Part shown: piece after piece, positions 52,078-62,111 of the stretch
How positions within the stretch are numbered: position 1 is the stretch's first letter
How the letters are laid out: each line of letters opens with the position of its first letter
Source: Gammaproteobacteria bacterium
GTDB taxonomy: Bacteria > Pseudomonadota > Gammaproteobacteria > Steroidobacterales > Steroidobacteraceae
Direction: 5' to 3'
DNA length: 64,000 bases
Assembly: GCA_005878095.1 (NCBI GenBank)
Contig: VBNH01000048.1
Span: 1-64,000 of the forward strand
Program-made: the position numbers and the translations under genes
Notes under the pieces: model-generated
The model's input: the letters and a program-made list of their open reading frames with translations, nothing else
What the model was told of the DNA's origin: nothing
Database searches by the model: none

Positions 52078-55000
52078 TCAACTGCCCTCGGTGGCCGGCG
52101 CACCCTCACCGGTCGCCGCCGCTCCGTGCCGCGCGCGCCAGCTCCCGAAGCGTCGCGCCAGTCGGTCGAAGTACAGGTAGATCACCGGTGTCGTGAACAA
52201 GGTCAGCACCTGGCTCACCGCGAGTCCTCCGACCATGGCGAGGCCGAGCGGGCGGCGCAGCTCCGAGCCCATGCCGGTGGCGAGCATCAGCGGCAGCGCG
52301 CTGAGCATCGCCGCGAGGGTGGTCATGAGGATCGGCCGCAGCCGCAGCAGCGCCGCCTGGTAGATCGCCTCGCGCGGCGGCTTGCCCGCGCCGCGCTCGG
52401 CCTGCAGCGCGAAGTCGATCATCATGATCGCGTTTTTCTTCACGATGCCGATGAGCAGGATGATGCCGATGATGGCCACGACCGACAGATCCTGTCCGGC
52501 GAGCATCAGCGCGAGCAGCGCCCCGACCCCCGCCGACGGCAGCGTCGAGAGGATCGTCAGCGGGTGGATGTAGCTCTCGTAGAGGACGCCGAGCACGATG
52601 TACACCGTCACGATCGCCGCCAGGATCAGCCACACCGTGCTCGAGAGGGTGCCCTGGAAGGCGAGCGCCGCGCCCTGGAAGGAAAGCTGCACGCTCGCGG
52701 GGATCTCAAGTTCCTGCTGCACGGCCTTGATGGCGCTCACGGCGCCGCCGAGCGAGGCCCCGGGCGCGAGGTTGAAGGAGATGGTAGCGGCGGGGAACTG
52801 GCCGAGGTGATTGATCGCGAGCGGGGAGGTTCCCTGGGAGATGCGCGCCACGCTCGCGAGCGGGATCTCGTTGCCGTTCACCGCCGCGACGTACAGGCCC
52901 GCCAGCGGGCCCGGGCCCTGCCGATCCTCGGGCCTGAGCTCGAGCACCACGCGATAGATGTTGGATTGCGTGAAGATCGTCGACACCAGGCGCTGCCCGA
53001 AGGCGTCGTACAGCGCGTTGTCGATGGCCGCGGGCGTGACGCCGAGGCGTCCGGCCGCGTCGCGGTCGATCTCCACGTAGGTCGCGAGCCCCTGATCCTG
53101 CAGGTCGCTGGCCACGTCCGCGAGCTGCGGCAGCGCCTGCATGCGCGCCACCAGCCTCTTGACCCACACCGCGAGTTCGCTCATGTCCGGGTCCTCGGCC
53201 GACAGCGCATAGAGGGTGCGGCTGACGCGCGCGTCGATGGTCAGATCCTGCACCGGCTGCATGAACACCGTGATGCCGCCGACTGCGGCGAGTTGCGGCT
53301 GCAGGCGGCGGATGACGCCCGAGGCATCGAGGCTGCGCTCGCTCTTCGGCACCAGACTGATGAGCAGCCGCCCGCTGTTGAGCGTGGTGTTGACGCCGTC
53401 GACGCCGATGAAGGAGGAGACGTTCTGAACCGCGGGGTCCTTCAGCAGCGCCTGGGCGAGGGCCTGCTGCCGCTCGGCCATGGCCGCGAAGGAGACCGAC
53501 TGCGGCGCCTCGGTGATGCCCTGGATGAGGCCGGTGTCCTGCGGCGGGAAGAATCCCTTGGGAACGTACACGTAGAGGAGCACGGTGAGGACCAGGGTGC
53601 CGAGGGCCACCAGCAGCGTCATGCGCTGACGGTCGAGCACCCAGGCGAGGGCGCGCGCGTAGTGCGCGGCGAGGCTCTCGAAGGCGGCCCCGGCGATGCG
53701 CAGCGCGCGGCGCTCGTTCTGCGGGCGCAGCGGCTCGAGCAGGCGTGCGCACATCATGGGCGTGAAGGTGAGCGACACCACCGCCGAGATCAGGATCGCC
53801 ACCGCGAGGGTGATGGCGAACTCGCGGAACAGCCGCCCGACGACATCGCCCATGAACAGCAGCGGAATCAGCACCGCGATCAGCGACACGGTGAGGCTGA
53901 TGATGGTGAAGCCGATCTGCTGCGAGCCTTCGAGCGCCGCCTTGAGGCGCGGCGTGCCCTGCTCGACGTGGCGCGAGATGTTCTCGATCATCACGATCGC
54001 ATCGTCCACCACGAAGCCGGTGGCGATGGTGAGCGCCATGAGCGTCAGGTTGTTGATGGAGAAGCCGGCGAGGTACATGAGGCCGAAGGTCCCGACCAGC
54101 GACAGCGGCACCGCGATGCTCGGGATCAGCGTGGCCAGCGGGCTGCGCAGGAAGAAGAAGATCACCAGCACCACCAGCACCACCGCCAGCAGCAGCTCGA
54201 ACTGCACATCCGCGATCGAGGCGCGGATGCCGGTGGTGCGATCGGTGAGGAGCGACACGCTGATCGAGGCGGGAAGGCTCGCCTCGAGCTGCGGCAGTAT
54301 CGCCTTGACGCGATCCACCGTCTGGATGACGTTCGCGCCCGGCTGGCGCTGGATGTTGACGATGATCGCGGGAAAGGGCCGCGGCCGCTCCCGCTCGGCC
54401 GCCCAGGCGGCGAGCTTCACGTTCTCGGATTCCTCGACCACGGCGGCGACGTCCGCCACGCGCAGCGGCGCGCCGTTCCTGTACAGGAGCACGATGTTGC
54501 GGTAGTCCTCCGCCGAGCGCAGCTGGTCGTTGGCGTCGATGGTCGAGGCGCGCAGCGGGCCGTCGAAGCTTCCCTTTGCCTGGTTGACGTTGGCGTTGGC
54601 GATCGCCGTGCGCACGTCCTCGAGCGCCAGTCCGTGCGCTGCGAGCGCCACCGGGTCGACCTGGATGCGGATCGCGGGCCGCTGGCCGCCGCCGAGGCTC
54701 ACCAGGCCCACCCCCGGCGCCTCGGAGAGCTTGGGGGCGAGGCGCGTGTCGACCAGGTCCTCGACCTTGGTGAGCGGCAGCGTCGCGGAGCTCACCGCGA
54801 GGGTGAGGATGGGCGCATCCGCGGGATTGACCTTGCTGTAGACCGGCGGCATCGGCAGATCGGTCGGCAGGAAGGAGGTGGCGGCGTTGATCGCGGCCTG
54901 CACTTCCTGCTCGGCGGTATCGAGCGAGAGGGCGAGTGAGAACTGCAGCGTGATCACCGAGGCGCCGCCGGAGCTCGAGGAGGTCATCTGCGCCAGTCCC

Positions 55001-55224
55001 GGCATCTGCCCGAACTGCCGCTCGAGGGGCGCGGTGATCGAGGAGGTCGTCACATCGGGGCTGGCGCCCGGATACAGCGTCGTCACCTGGATGGTCGGGT
55101 AGTCGACCTCGGGGAGCGCCGAGACCGAGAGGGCCCGGTAGCCGAGGAGGCCCGCGAGCAGAATCGACAGCATGAGCAGCCACGTCGCGACGGGCCGCTC
55201 GATGAAGATCGCTGAAGGGTTCAC
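52078..55224 (-). CDS. mdtB: RND multidrug efflux transporter, MdtB-like
   Basis: This 1048-residue HAE1-family transporter begins [19 protein letters not shown] and has the proton-relay Asp pair in [17 protein letters not shown]. The length and twelve membrane segments are normal. It starts at GTG overlapping the mdtA stop (GTGA) and is followed by mdtC, the standard mdtABC order. The pump should expel drugs, bile salts or similar amphiphiles through the downstream outer membrane factor. Confidence 0.92.
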   Translation of the reverse strand: MNPSAIFIERPVATWLLMLSILLAGLLGYRALSVSALPEVDYPTIQVTTLYPGASPDVTTSSITAPLERQFGQMPGLAQMTSSSSGGASVITLQFSLALSLDTAEQEVQAAINAATSFLPTDLPMPPVYSKVNPADAPILTLAVSSATLPLTKVEDLVDTRLAPKLSEAPGVGLVSLGGGQRPAIRIQVDPVALAAHGLALEDVRTAIANANVNQAKGSFDGPLRASTIDANDQLRSAEDYRNIVLLYRNGAPLRVADVAAVVEESENVKLAAWAAERERPRPFPAIIVNIQRQPGANVIQTVDRVKAILPQLEASLPASISVSLLTDRTTGIRASIADVQFELLLAVVLVVLVIFFFLRSPLATLIPSIAVPLSLVGTFGLMYLAGFSINNLTLMALTIATGFVVDDAIVMIENISRHVEQGTPRLKAALEGSQQIGFTIISLTVSLIAVLIPLLFMGDVVGRLFREFAITLAVAILISAVVSLTFTPMMCARLLEPLRPQNERRALRIAGAAFESLAAHYARALAWVLDRQRMTLLVALGTLVLTVLLYVYVPKGFFPPQDTGLIQGITEAPQSVSFAAMAERQQALAQALLKDPAVQNVSSFIGVDGVNTTLNSGRLLISLVPKSERSLDASGVIRRLQPQLAAVGGITVFMQPVQDLTIDARVSRTLYALSAEDPDMSELAVWVKRLVARMQALPQLADVASDLQDQGLATYVEIDRDAAGRLGVTPAAIDNALYDAFGQRLVSTIFTQSNIYRVVLELRPEDRQGPGPLAGLYVAAVNGNEIPLASVARISQGTSPLAINHLGQFPAATISFNLAPGASLGGAVSAIKAVQQELEIPASVQLSFQGAALAFQGTLSSTVWLILAAIVTVYIVLGVLYESYIHPLTILSTLPSAGVGALLALMLAGQDLSVVAIIGIILLIGIVKKNAIMMIDFALQAERGAGKPPREAIYQAALLRLRPILMTTLAAMLSALPLMLATGMGSELRRPLGLAMVGGLAVSQVLTLFTTPVIYLYFDRLARRFGSWRARHGAAATGEGAPATEGS

Positions 55225-56525
55225 GAGCTCATCCGGCTCGCCACGGCGGGCAGCGGCGCCGGCGGGGCGCCGCTCGAGGCGGTGCCGCGGCGGTGCTGGC
55301 GCTGCCCGGGGGTCTGGGGCGTCCCCGGAGCCGCAGCGCCCCGGGTGTTGTCGGCGATCAGGGCGATCTGCGCTCCGTCGCGCAGCTTGTCGAGTCCGTC
55401 TATGACGACCTTTTCCCCGGGTTTGACGCCGTCCTTCACCGAGACCAGCTCCCCGCTCGCCGGCCCGAGGGTCATCTTGCGAAGGCTCACCGTGTTATCC
55501 GCATTGACGACGTACACGAAGGTGCCCGGGGCTCCGCGCTGCACCGCGGCGCTCGGCACCAGCGTGGCGCCGGAGACCGTGTCGAGGCGCAGCCTCGCGG
55601 TCACGAACTGCGCCGGGAAGAGCGCATCGTCGGTGTTGTCGAAGAGCGCCTTGAGCTTGATGGTCCCGGTCGTGGTGTCGATCTGGTTGTCGACGGCGGC
55701 GAGCTTGCCGGAGGCGATCACCTTGCCGTCGCGGTCGAGCGCCTGGACCTCGAGCGCATCACCGCGCCTCCAGTGCGGATAGATCAGCGCGAGATGCTCG
55801 GAGGGCACCGCGAACACCACGTAGATCGGGTGCGTCTGGGTAAGCACCACGAGCCCGTTGGTATCGGAGGCATGAACCATGTTGCCGGGATCGACCTGGC
55901 GCAGGCCCACGCGCCCGGCGAACGGCGCGGTGACACGCGTGAACGTCAGTTGCAGCCGCGCGTTCTCGACCGCAGCCTTGTCGGCGCGCACCGCGCCTTC
56001 GAGCTGCTGCACGGTGAAGCGCTGCGCATCGACCGTCTGGCGCGCGACGGAATCCTTCGCCAAGAGGCCCGTGTAGCGGTCAAGGTCCACACGCGCGCCG
56101 GCGAGCTGCGCCTGATCCTTCGCCAGCTGCCCCTCGGCCTGGTTGAGCGCCGCCTGGAACGTGCTCGGGTCGATCTGTGCGAGCAGGGCCCCGGCTTTCA
56201 CCCGCTGTCCTTCGTGAAACGGCACCTTGAGCAGCGGCCCGTCGACCCGGCTGTGGATGGTCGCGGTGTTGAGCGCGGTCGCGGTCCCGAGCGCATCGAC
56301 GGTCACATCGACACTGCCGGTGGAGGCGGCCACGGCCCGCACCGGGATCGGCCGGCCGGCATCGGCGCCGCGCCCGCCCGCGGACTGGCTGCCGGGCTTC
56401 ATGGCCCAGGCGATCACGGCCACCAGCACCGCCGCGGCCACCGCCGTGAAGATGAGGCGCAGGCGGCGCGCCTCGCGCGCCTGCCCTTGGGCGGTGGTGT
56501 CACGCGGGACCGGATCGGGGATCAT
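55221..56525 (-). CDS. mdtA: RND periplasmic adaptor subunit, MdtA-like
   Basis: This 434-residue membrane fusion protein has an N-terminal membrane anchor ([19 protein letters not shown]), then a lipoyl/barrel-sandwich domain split by a coiled-coil hairpin (about 115-175) and beta-barrel domains including [19 protein letters not shown]. It bridges the MdtBC pump and the outer membrane factor. The ATG has AGAGG six bases upstream. The C-terminus is Pro/Gly-rich. The gene faces the response regulator across 241 bases that contain a leader terminator-like hairpin. Confidence 0.92.
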   Translation of the reverse strand: MIPDPVPRDTTAQGQAREARRLRLIFTAVAAAVLVAVIAWAMKPGSQSAGGRGADAGRPIPVRAVAASTGSVDVTVDALGTATALNTATIHSRVDGPLLKVPFHEGQRVKAGALLAQIDPSTFQAALNQAEGQLAKDQAQLAGARVDLDRYTGLLAKDSVARQTVDAQRFTVQQLEGAVRADKAAVENARLQLTFTRVTAPFAGRVGLRQVDPGNMVHASDTNGLVVLTQTHPIYVVFAVPSEHLALIYPHWRRGDALEVQALDRDGKVIASGKLAAVDNQIDTTTGTIKLKALFDNTDDALFPAQFVTARLRLDTVSGATLVPSAAVQRGAPGTFVYVVNADNTVSLRKMTLGPASGELVSVKDGVKPGEKVVIDGLDKLRDGAQIALIADNTRGAAAPGTPQTPGQRQHRRGTASSGAPPAPLPAVASRMSS

Positions 56526-56595
56526 CGGCGCCTCTCGTCTGACTCCCCGCACGATGGCGCAACTGCACCTTCCGCCGCAAGCGCGGCCCGCGAGG

Positions 56596-56632
56596 CTAAA
56601 AAACGGCGGCGGCGCGCAGGAGCACCCCGCCG
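56596..56632 (-). terminator. intrinsic terminator-like hairpin in the mdtA leader
   Basis: On the minus strand GGCGGCGG (56632-56625) pairs perfectly with CCGCCGCC (56610-56603) around a 14-base loop, followed after one base by TTTTTT. It lies about 70 bases upstream of mdtA in the direction of transcription, where no other minus-strand gene would need terminating. It may attenuate the efflux operon. Confidence 0.55.
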
Positions 56633-56690
56633 CCCCCAGGAGGAGAACGACACGTTGGCACAGGTGTTGGCTTGGTGGTGTAAGCAACTG

Positions 56691-56710
56691 GCAAAGAAAT
56701 GCAAAGAAAT
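56691..56710. promoter_or_regulatory. tandem 10-base repeat, candidate OmpR-family operator
   Basis: The sequence GCAAAGAAAT occurs twice in direct tandem (56691-56700 and 56701-56710). A direct repeat at one helical turn is the typical site for a dimer of an OmpR/PhoB-type regulator, and such a regulator gene begins 57 bases away. The site lies between mdtA and the regulator gene and could control both. Confidence 0.6.
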
Positions 56711-56766
56711 CTGTGTTTCCGTGCCGCCGGGGCCGGGAAACCCTCGGAGCGTGTATCGTCACGGTC

Positions 56767-57504
56767 ATGAATCCGGCGGACGTCCCGAGCGAGTCAAAGC
56801 CGACGCTCCTCATCGTCGATGACGATCATGAGCTGTGCGCGATGCTGGCGGAGTACCTCGCCCCGGAGGGGTTCCTCACGCTCACCGCGGGCACCGGGCC
56901 CGCGGGACTGGAACAGCTCGGGCGCGCGGCGGTGGACCTCGTGGTGCTGGACGTGATGCTGCCGGAGCTCTCGGGCTTCGAAGTGCTGCGCCGCATCCGC
57001 GCCGTCAGCCGTGTGCCGGTCATCATGCTCACCGCCCGGGGCGAGGAGGTCGATCGCGTGGTGGGACTGGAGATGGGTGCCGACGACTACCTCGCCAAAC
57101 CCTTCAGCCCGCGCGAACTGGTGGCGCGCATCCGGGCGGTGTTGCGGCGCATGCCGGGGGAGGGCCAGAGCGCGAGCGGACTCATCCTGTGGGGGCCGCT
57201 GCGTCTGGACCTGCGCGCGCGCCGCGCCGACATCGCTGATCGTGACCTGGAGCTCACGTCCGCGGAGCTGCGGATTCTGGAGCTGCTGGTGCGCGCGGAT
57301 ACGCGCACCGTGACGCGCGATGAGCTCATGACCCAGGCACTCGGGCGCCGGCTGCTGCCGACCGATCGCAGCCTCGACACGCACGTGAGCAACCTGCGCC
57401 GCAAGCTCATGAAGCACACCGACCGCCTCGCGCTGCTGAGCGTGCGCGGCTCAGGCTACGCGCTCACCCTCGCGCCCGCGCGCGCACCGGCGTCGCAGGG
57501 TTAG
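56767..57504 (+). CDS. OmpR-family response regulator (CpxR-like)
   Basis: This 245-residue regulator has a receiver domain with the acidic pair in IVDDDHE, phospho-acceptor D62 in LVVLDVMLP, Thr in MLTARG and Lys in YLAKPFSP, followed by an OmpR-type winged helix (LELTSAELRILELL, VSNLRRKL, VRGSGYAL). The DELMTQALGRRLLPTDRSLDTHV segment is CpxR-like. The sensor gene follows after four bases. It probably controls the divergent mdtABC operon through the tandem repeat. Confidence 0.92.
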   Translation: MNPADVPSESKPTLLIVDDDHELCAMLAEYLAPEGFLTLTAGTGPAGLEQLGRAAVDLVVLDVMLPELSGFEVLRRIRAVSRVPVIMLTARGEEVDRVVGLEMGADDYLAKPFSPRELVARIRAVLRRMPGEGQSASGLILWGPLRLDLRARRADIADRDLELTSAELRILELLVRADTRTVTRDELMTQALGRRLLPTDRSLDTHVSNLRRKLMKHTDRLALLSVRGSGYALTLAPARAPASQG

Positions 57505-57508
57505 GCGC

Positions 57509-58933
57509 ATGCACTCGCTCTACTGGCGGATCTTTCTCGCCTTCTGGGTGGCGCTGGCCCTGATCCTGGTGGGCACGGTCACGGTTGCGGTCAACGCCAC
57601 CGCACACCGCACCGACCGTCCGTGGGTACAGCGCGGCCAGCTGTACGCGCAGGCGGCGCGCGCCTTTGAGTCCGGCGGGCCCGCAGCGCTGCGCAGCTGG
57701 CTGCAAGCGTTGCCCGCGGAACCCTTGGGCCGCACCTTCGTGGTCGAGCCCGCAGGCCGGGAGCTGCTCGGGCGGCCGCTGCCGCCATCCCTGAGAGGCT
57801 CGAGCGCTACGGCTGCGGCTCCCGGCGGCGGCACGCAGGCGGGCAGCTCCGCGGGCGCCATTGCACCCAGGGGCGGGGCGCTGGTGCTGGTGGCCCCCGG
57901 CGGCAGCACCTATCACGTGGTCATCGGCCCGGTGCACGACAGACCGCACCTGTTCGGCGAGCTGGAGCTGCCGGGTGTGCCGCTGACGCTGCTGGCGATC
58001 GCCCTCGTGGTGAGCGGCGTGGTGTGTTACTTCCTCGCCCGCTACCTCGCCGCTCCCGTCGACCGGCTGCGGCTCGCGACCCGCCGGCTCGCCGCGGGCG
58101 ATCTCAACGTGCGGGTGCTGCCGGCGCTCAAGGGGCGACAGGATGATCTCGGGCTCCTCGCGGCCGACCTCGACACCATGGCCGAGCGGCTGCGTCTGCT
58201 CCTCGAAGCGAAACAGCAGCTGCTGCGGGACGTCTCGCACGAGCTGCGCTCGCCGCTCGCGCGACTGCAACTTGCGCTGTCGCTCGCGAGCCGTGAGGAC
58301 GGTACGGTGCAGTGCCACCTCGCGCGCATCGCCCGCGAGGCGGAGCGGCTCGAAGCTCTCATTGCGCGCACGCTGAAGCTCGTGCGCCTCGAGCGTCCGG
58401 CGCAACACATCGACCAGGCGCCCGTCGACGTGGGCGACGTGCTGCGCACGATCGCCGCGGATGTGGCCATCGAGGCGCATGCGCAAGGGTGTCTCGTGCA
58501 GGTGCAGGCGCAGGGTCCGTTGCCGATGTCGGGTGATCCGGAGCTGCTGCGCAGCGCCTTCGAGAACGTGATCCGCAATGCGGTGCGTTACAGTCCGGCG
58601 GATGCCATGGTCGGGATCACGGCTCATCGCCTGGCGGGCGAGGGGCAGCAGGGGGGCCTGGTCGAGGTCGTCATCCGCGATCAGGGGCCCGGCGTGCCAC
58701 ACAAGGACCTCGGGCTCATTTTCGAGCCCTTCTACCGCGTGGATGCGGCGCGCGGACACGGCAGCGCCGGTGGCGAGGGCCTGGGGCTCGCGATCGCCGC
58801 CCGCGCGGTGGCGCTGCACGGCGGGCACATCACGGCGCGCAACGGGAAGGGCGGTGGGCTCGCGGTGACGATCACCCTGCCAGCGATGGACCGCGCGCGA
58901 TCAGCGGGACGGACGGCGGCGGCGACGGCTTAG
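57509..58933 (+). CDS. sensor histidine kinase (CpxA-like)
   Basis: This 474-residue kinase has a membrane segment at about 7-29, a periplasmic domain (about 30-150), a second segment (about 155-177), a HAMP domain, the phospho-accepting H244 in DVSHELRSPLARL, and an ATPase domain with N-box NVIRNAVRYSP, DQGPGVP and GEGLGLAIA. A Gly/Ala-rich stretch (about 95-115) sits in the periplasmic part. It would sense envelope stress and phosphorylate the adjacent regulator. Its last codons overlap the convergent PEP-CTERM-like gene by four bases. Confidence 0.92.
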   Translation: MHSLYWRIFLAFWVALALILVGTVTVAVNATAHRTDRPWVQRGQLYAQAARAFESGGPAALRSWLQALPAEPLGRTFVVEPAGRELLGRPLPPSLRGSSATAAAPGGGTQAGSSAGAIAPRGGALVLVAPGGSTYHVVIGPVHDRPHLFGELELPGVPLTLLAIALVVSGVVCYFLARYLAAPVDRLRLATRRLAAGDLNVRVLPALKGRQDDLGLLAADLDTMAERLRLLLEAKQQLLRDVSHELRSPLARLQLALSLASREDGTVQCHLARIAREAERLEALIARTLKLVRLERPAQHIDQAPVDVGDVLRTIAADVAIEAHAQGCLVQVQAQGPLPMSGDPELLRSAFENVIRNAVRYSPADAMVGITAHRLAGEGQQGGLVEVVIRDQGPGVPHKDLGLIFEPFYRVDAARGHGSAGGEGLGLAIAARAVALHGGHITARNGKGGGLAVTITLPAMDRARSAGRTAAATA

Positions 58934-59199
58934 GGGAGCAGGCGCGTGCCGGCCAGGAGCGTCACGAAAGCGAGCGCGGGAGGTTGCGGCTCGGGCACAG
59001 GTGTCGCATCCCCGCTGGCGTCCCCGGTGTCATCAGTCGTGCCGTCATCCTGGTTGGGATGGGGGTTGACGAGGTTGGCGCCGGCATCGAAAGACCCGGT
59101 GCCGCGAGCCGGCTGAGCCGGCACCGGCGGGCTCAGGCAGAGGACCGCTATCGCGAGGCAGGCTGCGAAAGCGATCAGGCCGAGCTTGTTCTTGTTCAT
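58930..59199 (-). CDS. small exported protein with PEP-CTERM-like tail
   Basis: This 89-residue protein has a signal peptide (LGLIAFAACLAIAVLCLS), a short Asp/Thr/Gly-rich middle (NQDDGTTDDTGDASGD), then VPEP followed by a hydrophobic run (PALAFVTLLAGTRLLP). VPEP plus a membrane segment resembles the PEP-CTERM sorting signal, but the usual final Arg/Lys cluster is missing. Such proteins are often sorted with exopolysaccharide systems, and one lies next door. No enzyme motif is present and the function is unknown. Confidence 0.55.
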   Translation of the reverse strand: MNKNKLGLIAFAACLAIAVLCLSPPVPAQPARGTGSFDAGANLVNPHPNQDDGTTDDTGDASGDATPVPEPQPPALAFVTLLAGTRLLP

Positions 59200-59601
59200 C
59201 GTGCCACCGTGCCAAGGCTCAAGATGCTGCGGTGCAAGCATCGTGCCGCCGCCGGTCCCACGATGGTTTGCCAACGACTTGCACGGCGTCCGTGACTTAA
59301 TGAGCCGCGGCGCGAGCTCGAGGGTGTAAATTCCGGCGACTTTTCGGCGCCGCCGCGATCGGTACGCGCGCTCGCCAACACCGGGGGACCGGAGTTGGTG
59401 CGCTGCCGGCGCGTCACGGGTGCCAGTTGCCGCAGTCGTGAACGGCATCACGCCGTGCCGTCGCCGGTTCTTGTCACTATCGCAGTGCGGAAAGCGCGTG
59501 TGTCTCGCAGTGCGCAGGCGCGGCATCCTCCCGCGTCGATCCGTGCCGCGTGATGCGGTCAAATAACATAACCAAGGCGCGTACCGCGTTTGATATCGCC
59601 T
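59200..59601. other. 402-base intergenic region before the polysaccharide operon
   Basis: No convincing gene is present. CGCAGTGCG occurs twice, 25 bases apart (59481-59489 and 59506-59514), and could be a regulator site. An AT-rich patch around TCAAATAACATAACC (about 59560) may be part of the promoter for the HEAT-repeat gene, although no clear -35/-10 pair is seen. A cyclic-di-GMP riboswitch was looked for and not found. Confidence 0.45.
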
Positions 59602-60723
59602 ATGAGTTTGGATTTCGTCTCAATACTGGTTGCCGCCCGTTGGGGGTCGGTCGGCCTGATGGTCATCGTGCTGCTCATGATGACCTATATGCTCTGTCTG
59701 CGTGCGGTACTGCTCATGAGGGAGCGCCGCTACGCCAAGCTGTCCGCGCGGTGGACTCCGATACTGCTCGAGGGCGGTGCGAGGAATCCCAAGCCCCTGC
59801 CGACCGTTCCTCCCGGCGAACGGTTCCTGCTGCTGATACTGTGGAACACGCTGCGCGAGGGGAACGAGCAGGATGCGGAAATCTGCCACTGGATGGGCCG
59901 CGTCGCCGCCGTCACGAAAATCGACTGCCTGGCCCGCCGGCTCCTGCGCCGCCGCGGCGTGCGCAAGAAGCTCCTGGGCCTGGTGACGCTCGGCCAGCTG
60001 CGCGACAGGCCCGAGTGGCCCCGCTTGTGCCAGATCGCACAATCCGGGCACCCGTTGCTGTCGCTCGCCGCGACGCAGGCGATCGCGCGCATCGATCCGG
60101 CGGCAGCCACCGAGACGGTCGTGTCACTCGTCGTCAGACACCTCAACTGGCCGGCGGCCAAGGTCGCGGGCATCCTCGAGGACATCGGTCCGGAGCGGGT
60201 GTCCGAGCCCTTGGCGCGCGCCCTTCTGCGGGCTCCCGAGTCGCACCGGCCCGGGCTCATTCCTTTCCTTGCGGTATGTAACTACTCCACCGCGCTGCCG
60301 ACCGTGCGGCAGATCCTGCATGAGCCTCACGTCGATGAAGTCATCGCCTCCTGCCTGCACGTGATCGGCAAGTTCGGCGACCGTCAGGATCTGCCGCTGC
60401 TGTACCGCTACCTGACCCATCCGCGGTGGCACGTGCGCGCGGTCGCTGCCGGTTGTGTGGGGAAGATGGGCCGACGGGCGGATCAGGAGAAGCTGGCGCC
60501 GTTGCTCGCCGACCGAGAGTGGTGGGTGCGCTACCGGGCTGCGCAGGCCATCGTCGGCCTCTCGCCGCGGGACGATCAGCGCCTGCGCGACATCCAGAGC
60601 GCCCTCAGCGATCGCTACGCCAGAGACATCCTGACCCAGGCCATCGCCGAAGGAGCGCGTCCCGGGCAGTCCGGCACGGACCTGTCGCCGACGGGCCGGA
60701 TGCGGATCGGAGCCGGCCGATGA
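59602..60723 (+). CDS. membrane-anchored HEAT-repeat protein
   Basis: This 373-residue protein has an N-terminal membrane segment (VGLMVIVLLMMTYMLCLRAVLL) and then helical HEAT-type repeats (LSLAATQAIARIDP, ASCLHVIGKFGD, HVRAVAAGCVGKMG, WVRYRAAQAIVGLS). HEAT proteins act as scaffolds. It is coupled by ATGA to a membrane glycosyltransferase, followed by a TPR/beta-barrel protein, so it probably organises a polysaccharide synthesis and export complex. The ATG giving MSLDFVSI was chosen; the ribosome-binding site is weak. Confidence 0.8.
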   Translation: MSLDFVSILVAARWGSVGLMVIVLLMMTYMLCLRAVLLMRERRYAKLSARWTPILLEGGARNPKPLPTVPPGERFLLLILWNTLREGNEQDAEICHWMGRVAAVTKIDCLARRLLRRRGVRKKLLGLVTLGQLRDRPEWPRLCQIAQSGHPLLSLAATQAIARIDPAAATETVVSLVVRHLNWPAAKVAGILEDIGPERVSEPLARALLRAPESHRPGLIPFLAVCNYSTALPTVRQILHEPHVDEVIASCLHVIGKFGDRQDLPLLYRYLTHPRWHVRAVAAGCVGKMGRRADQEKLAPLLADREWWVRYRAAQAIVGLSPRDDQRLRDIQSALSDRYARDILTQAIAEGARPGQSGTDLSPTGRMRIGAGR

Positions 60724-62111
60724 TGTCGTTCTTTCTCGCTGCACAGTGGTTCTTTCTGCTGTACTTCCTGGCGCTGAATGCCGTGTATGCGATGTTGATC
60801 TTCCGCGCGCTCGGCGGCGTCGCACGCTACATGCAGAGCCGCGACGTGGCCGGGCTCCCGCACCTGCTCGGCGGCTTCGCACCGCCCGTCACCATCGTGG
60901 TGCCCGCGCGCAACGAGGAGGCCAACATCCTGCGAACGCTGCACTCGCTGCAGCAACATTACCCGGAGTACGAGATCGTCGTGGTGAACGACGGCTCGAC
61001 CGACCGCACTCTGGAAGTGCTCACCGCCGCCTACTCCCTCAAGCCCTTTCCCGAGGCCTACCGCGCACGCCTCAAGACCCGGCCGGTGCGCGCTGTCTAT
61101 CAGTCCACGGTCGATCCACGCCTGCGGGTCATCGACAAGGAACAGGGCGGGCGGGGCGATGCCGTCAACGCCGGGGTCAACATCGCGCATTACCCCTGGG
61201 TCTGCCGGGTGGATGCCGATTCGGTCCTGCAGCGGGACAGTCTGATGCTGATCGTCGCGCCGCTCCTCGAGGACCCGACGGTGGTCGCCTGCGGTGGCAC
61301 GATTCGCGTCGCCAACGGCTGCAAATCGCAGGACGGTCTTTTCGTCGAAGCCGATCTGCCCAAGGGGCCGCTGGTCCTTTTTCAGGTCGTCGAATACCTG
61401 CGCGCTTTCCTGTACGGAAGGATGGGCTGGTCGCCGATGAACGCCCATCTCATCATTTCGGGCGCTTTCGGCATCTATCACAAGGAGACGTTCGTTGCGG
61501 CGGGCGGCTACCGCTCAGACACCGTCGGCGAGGACATGGAGCTGATCGTCAGACTCCACCGGACACTATCGGCGCAGCGCAGGAGCTACCGCATCACCTT
61601 CGTGCCCGAGCCGATCTGCTGGTCGACGGTGCCGGACGACATCGGCACGCTCCGCAGGCAGCGCATCCGATGGCAGGTCGGCCTGGCGGAATCACTGGCG
61701 ATGAATCGCGGCCTGATGTTCCACAAGGAAGGATCCTTCGCGGGGTGGTTCGCTTACCCCTTCACGGTGTTCTTCGAGTGGCTCGGGCCGGTGGTCGAGA
61801 CCTGTGGTTATCTCTTCGTCATCATAGGCTTCGCTCTCGGCATCGTTTCGCTTTCGGTCTTCATCACCTTCATGCTGCTGGCCGCGGGCTTCGGCGTATT
61901 GCTCTCGACCTGCGCGCTGCTGCTCGAGGAGATCTCGTTTCGTCTTTACAAGAGGCCGCGCCACATCCTCGTGCTGTTTGCGATCGCGGTGCTGGAGAAT
62001 TTCGGATACCGGCAGCTCAATACTCTCTGGAGGATGGCGGCGGTGTTCCAGCATCTGCACCGGGGGGCGCGCGCACGACTCGCCAGGCGCAAGCAGGAGT
62101 GTCCCGCCTGA
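60720..62111 (+). CDS. processive family 2 membrane glycosyltransferase
   Basis: This 463-residue enzyme has an N-terminal membrane segment, a GT-A domain with VNDGSTDRT, DADSV, a TVGEDMEL motif and QRIRWQ (the QxxRW motif of processive synthases), then three or four C-terminal segments. This is the architecture of synthases such as PgaC or IcaA that make beta-linked polysaccharides. It overlaps the HEAT gene by ATGA and the next gene by one base. The polymer cannot be deduced. Confidence 0.88.
   Translation: MMSFFLAAQWFFLLYFLALNAVYAMLIFRALGGVARYMQSRDVAGLPHLLGGFAPPVTIVVPARNEEANILRTLHSLQQHYPEYEIVVVNDGSTDRTLEVLTAAYSLKPFPEAYRARLKTRPVRAVYQSTVDPRLRVIDKEQGGRGDAVNAGVNIAHYPWVCRVDADSVLQRDSLMLIVAPLLEDPTVVACGGTIRVANGCKSQDGLFVEADLPKGPLVLFQVVEYLRAFLYGRMGWSPMNAHLIISGAFGIYHKETFVAAGGYRSDTVGEDMELIVRLHRTLSAQRRSYRITFVPEPICWSTVPDDIGTLRRQRIRWQVGLAESLAMNRGLMFHKEGSFAGWFAYPFTVFFEWLGPVVETCGYLFVIIGFALGIVSLSVFITFMLLAAGFGVLLSTCALLLEEISFRLYKRPRHILVLFAIAVLENFGYRQLNTLWRMAAVFQHLHRGARARLARRKQECPA

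Noticed and set aside
51682-54939. A 1085-codon open frame antisense to mdtB and mdtC
   Set aside because: It lies opposite strongly conserved RND coding sequence and encodes a compositionally biased protein with no recognisable family.
59200-59601. A cyclic-di-GMP riboswitch before the polysaccharide operon
   Set aside because: The conserved core words of such riboswitches were not found.
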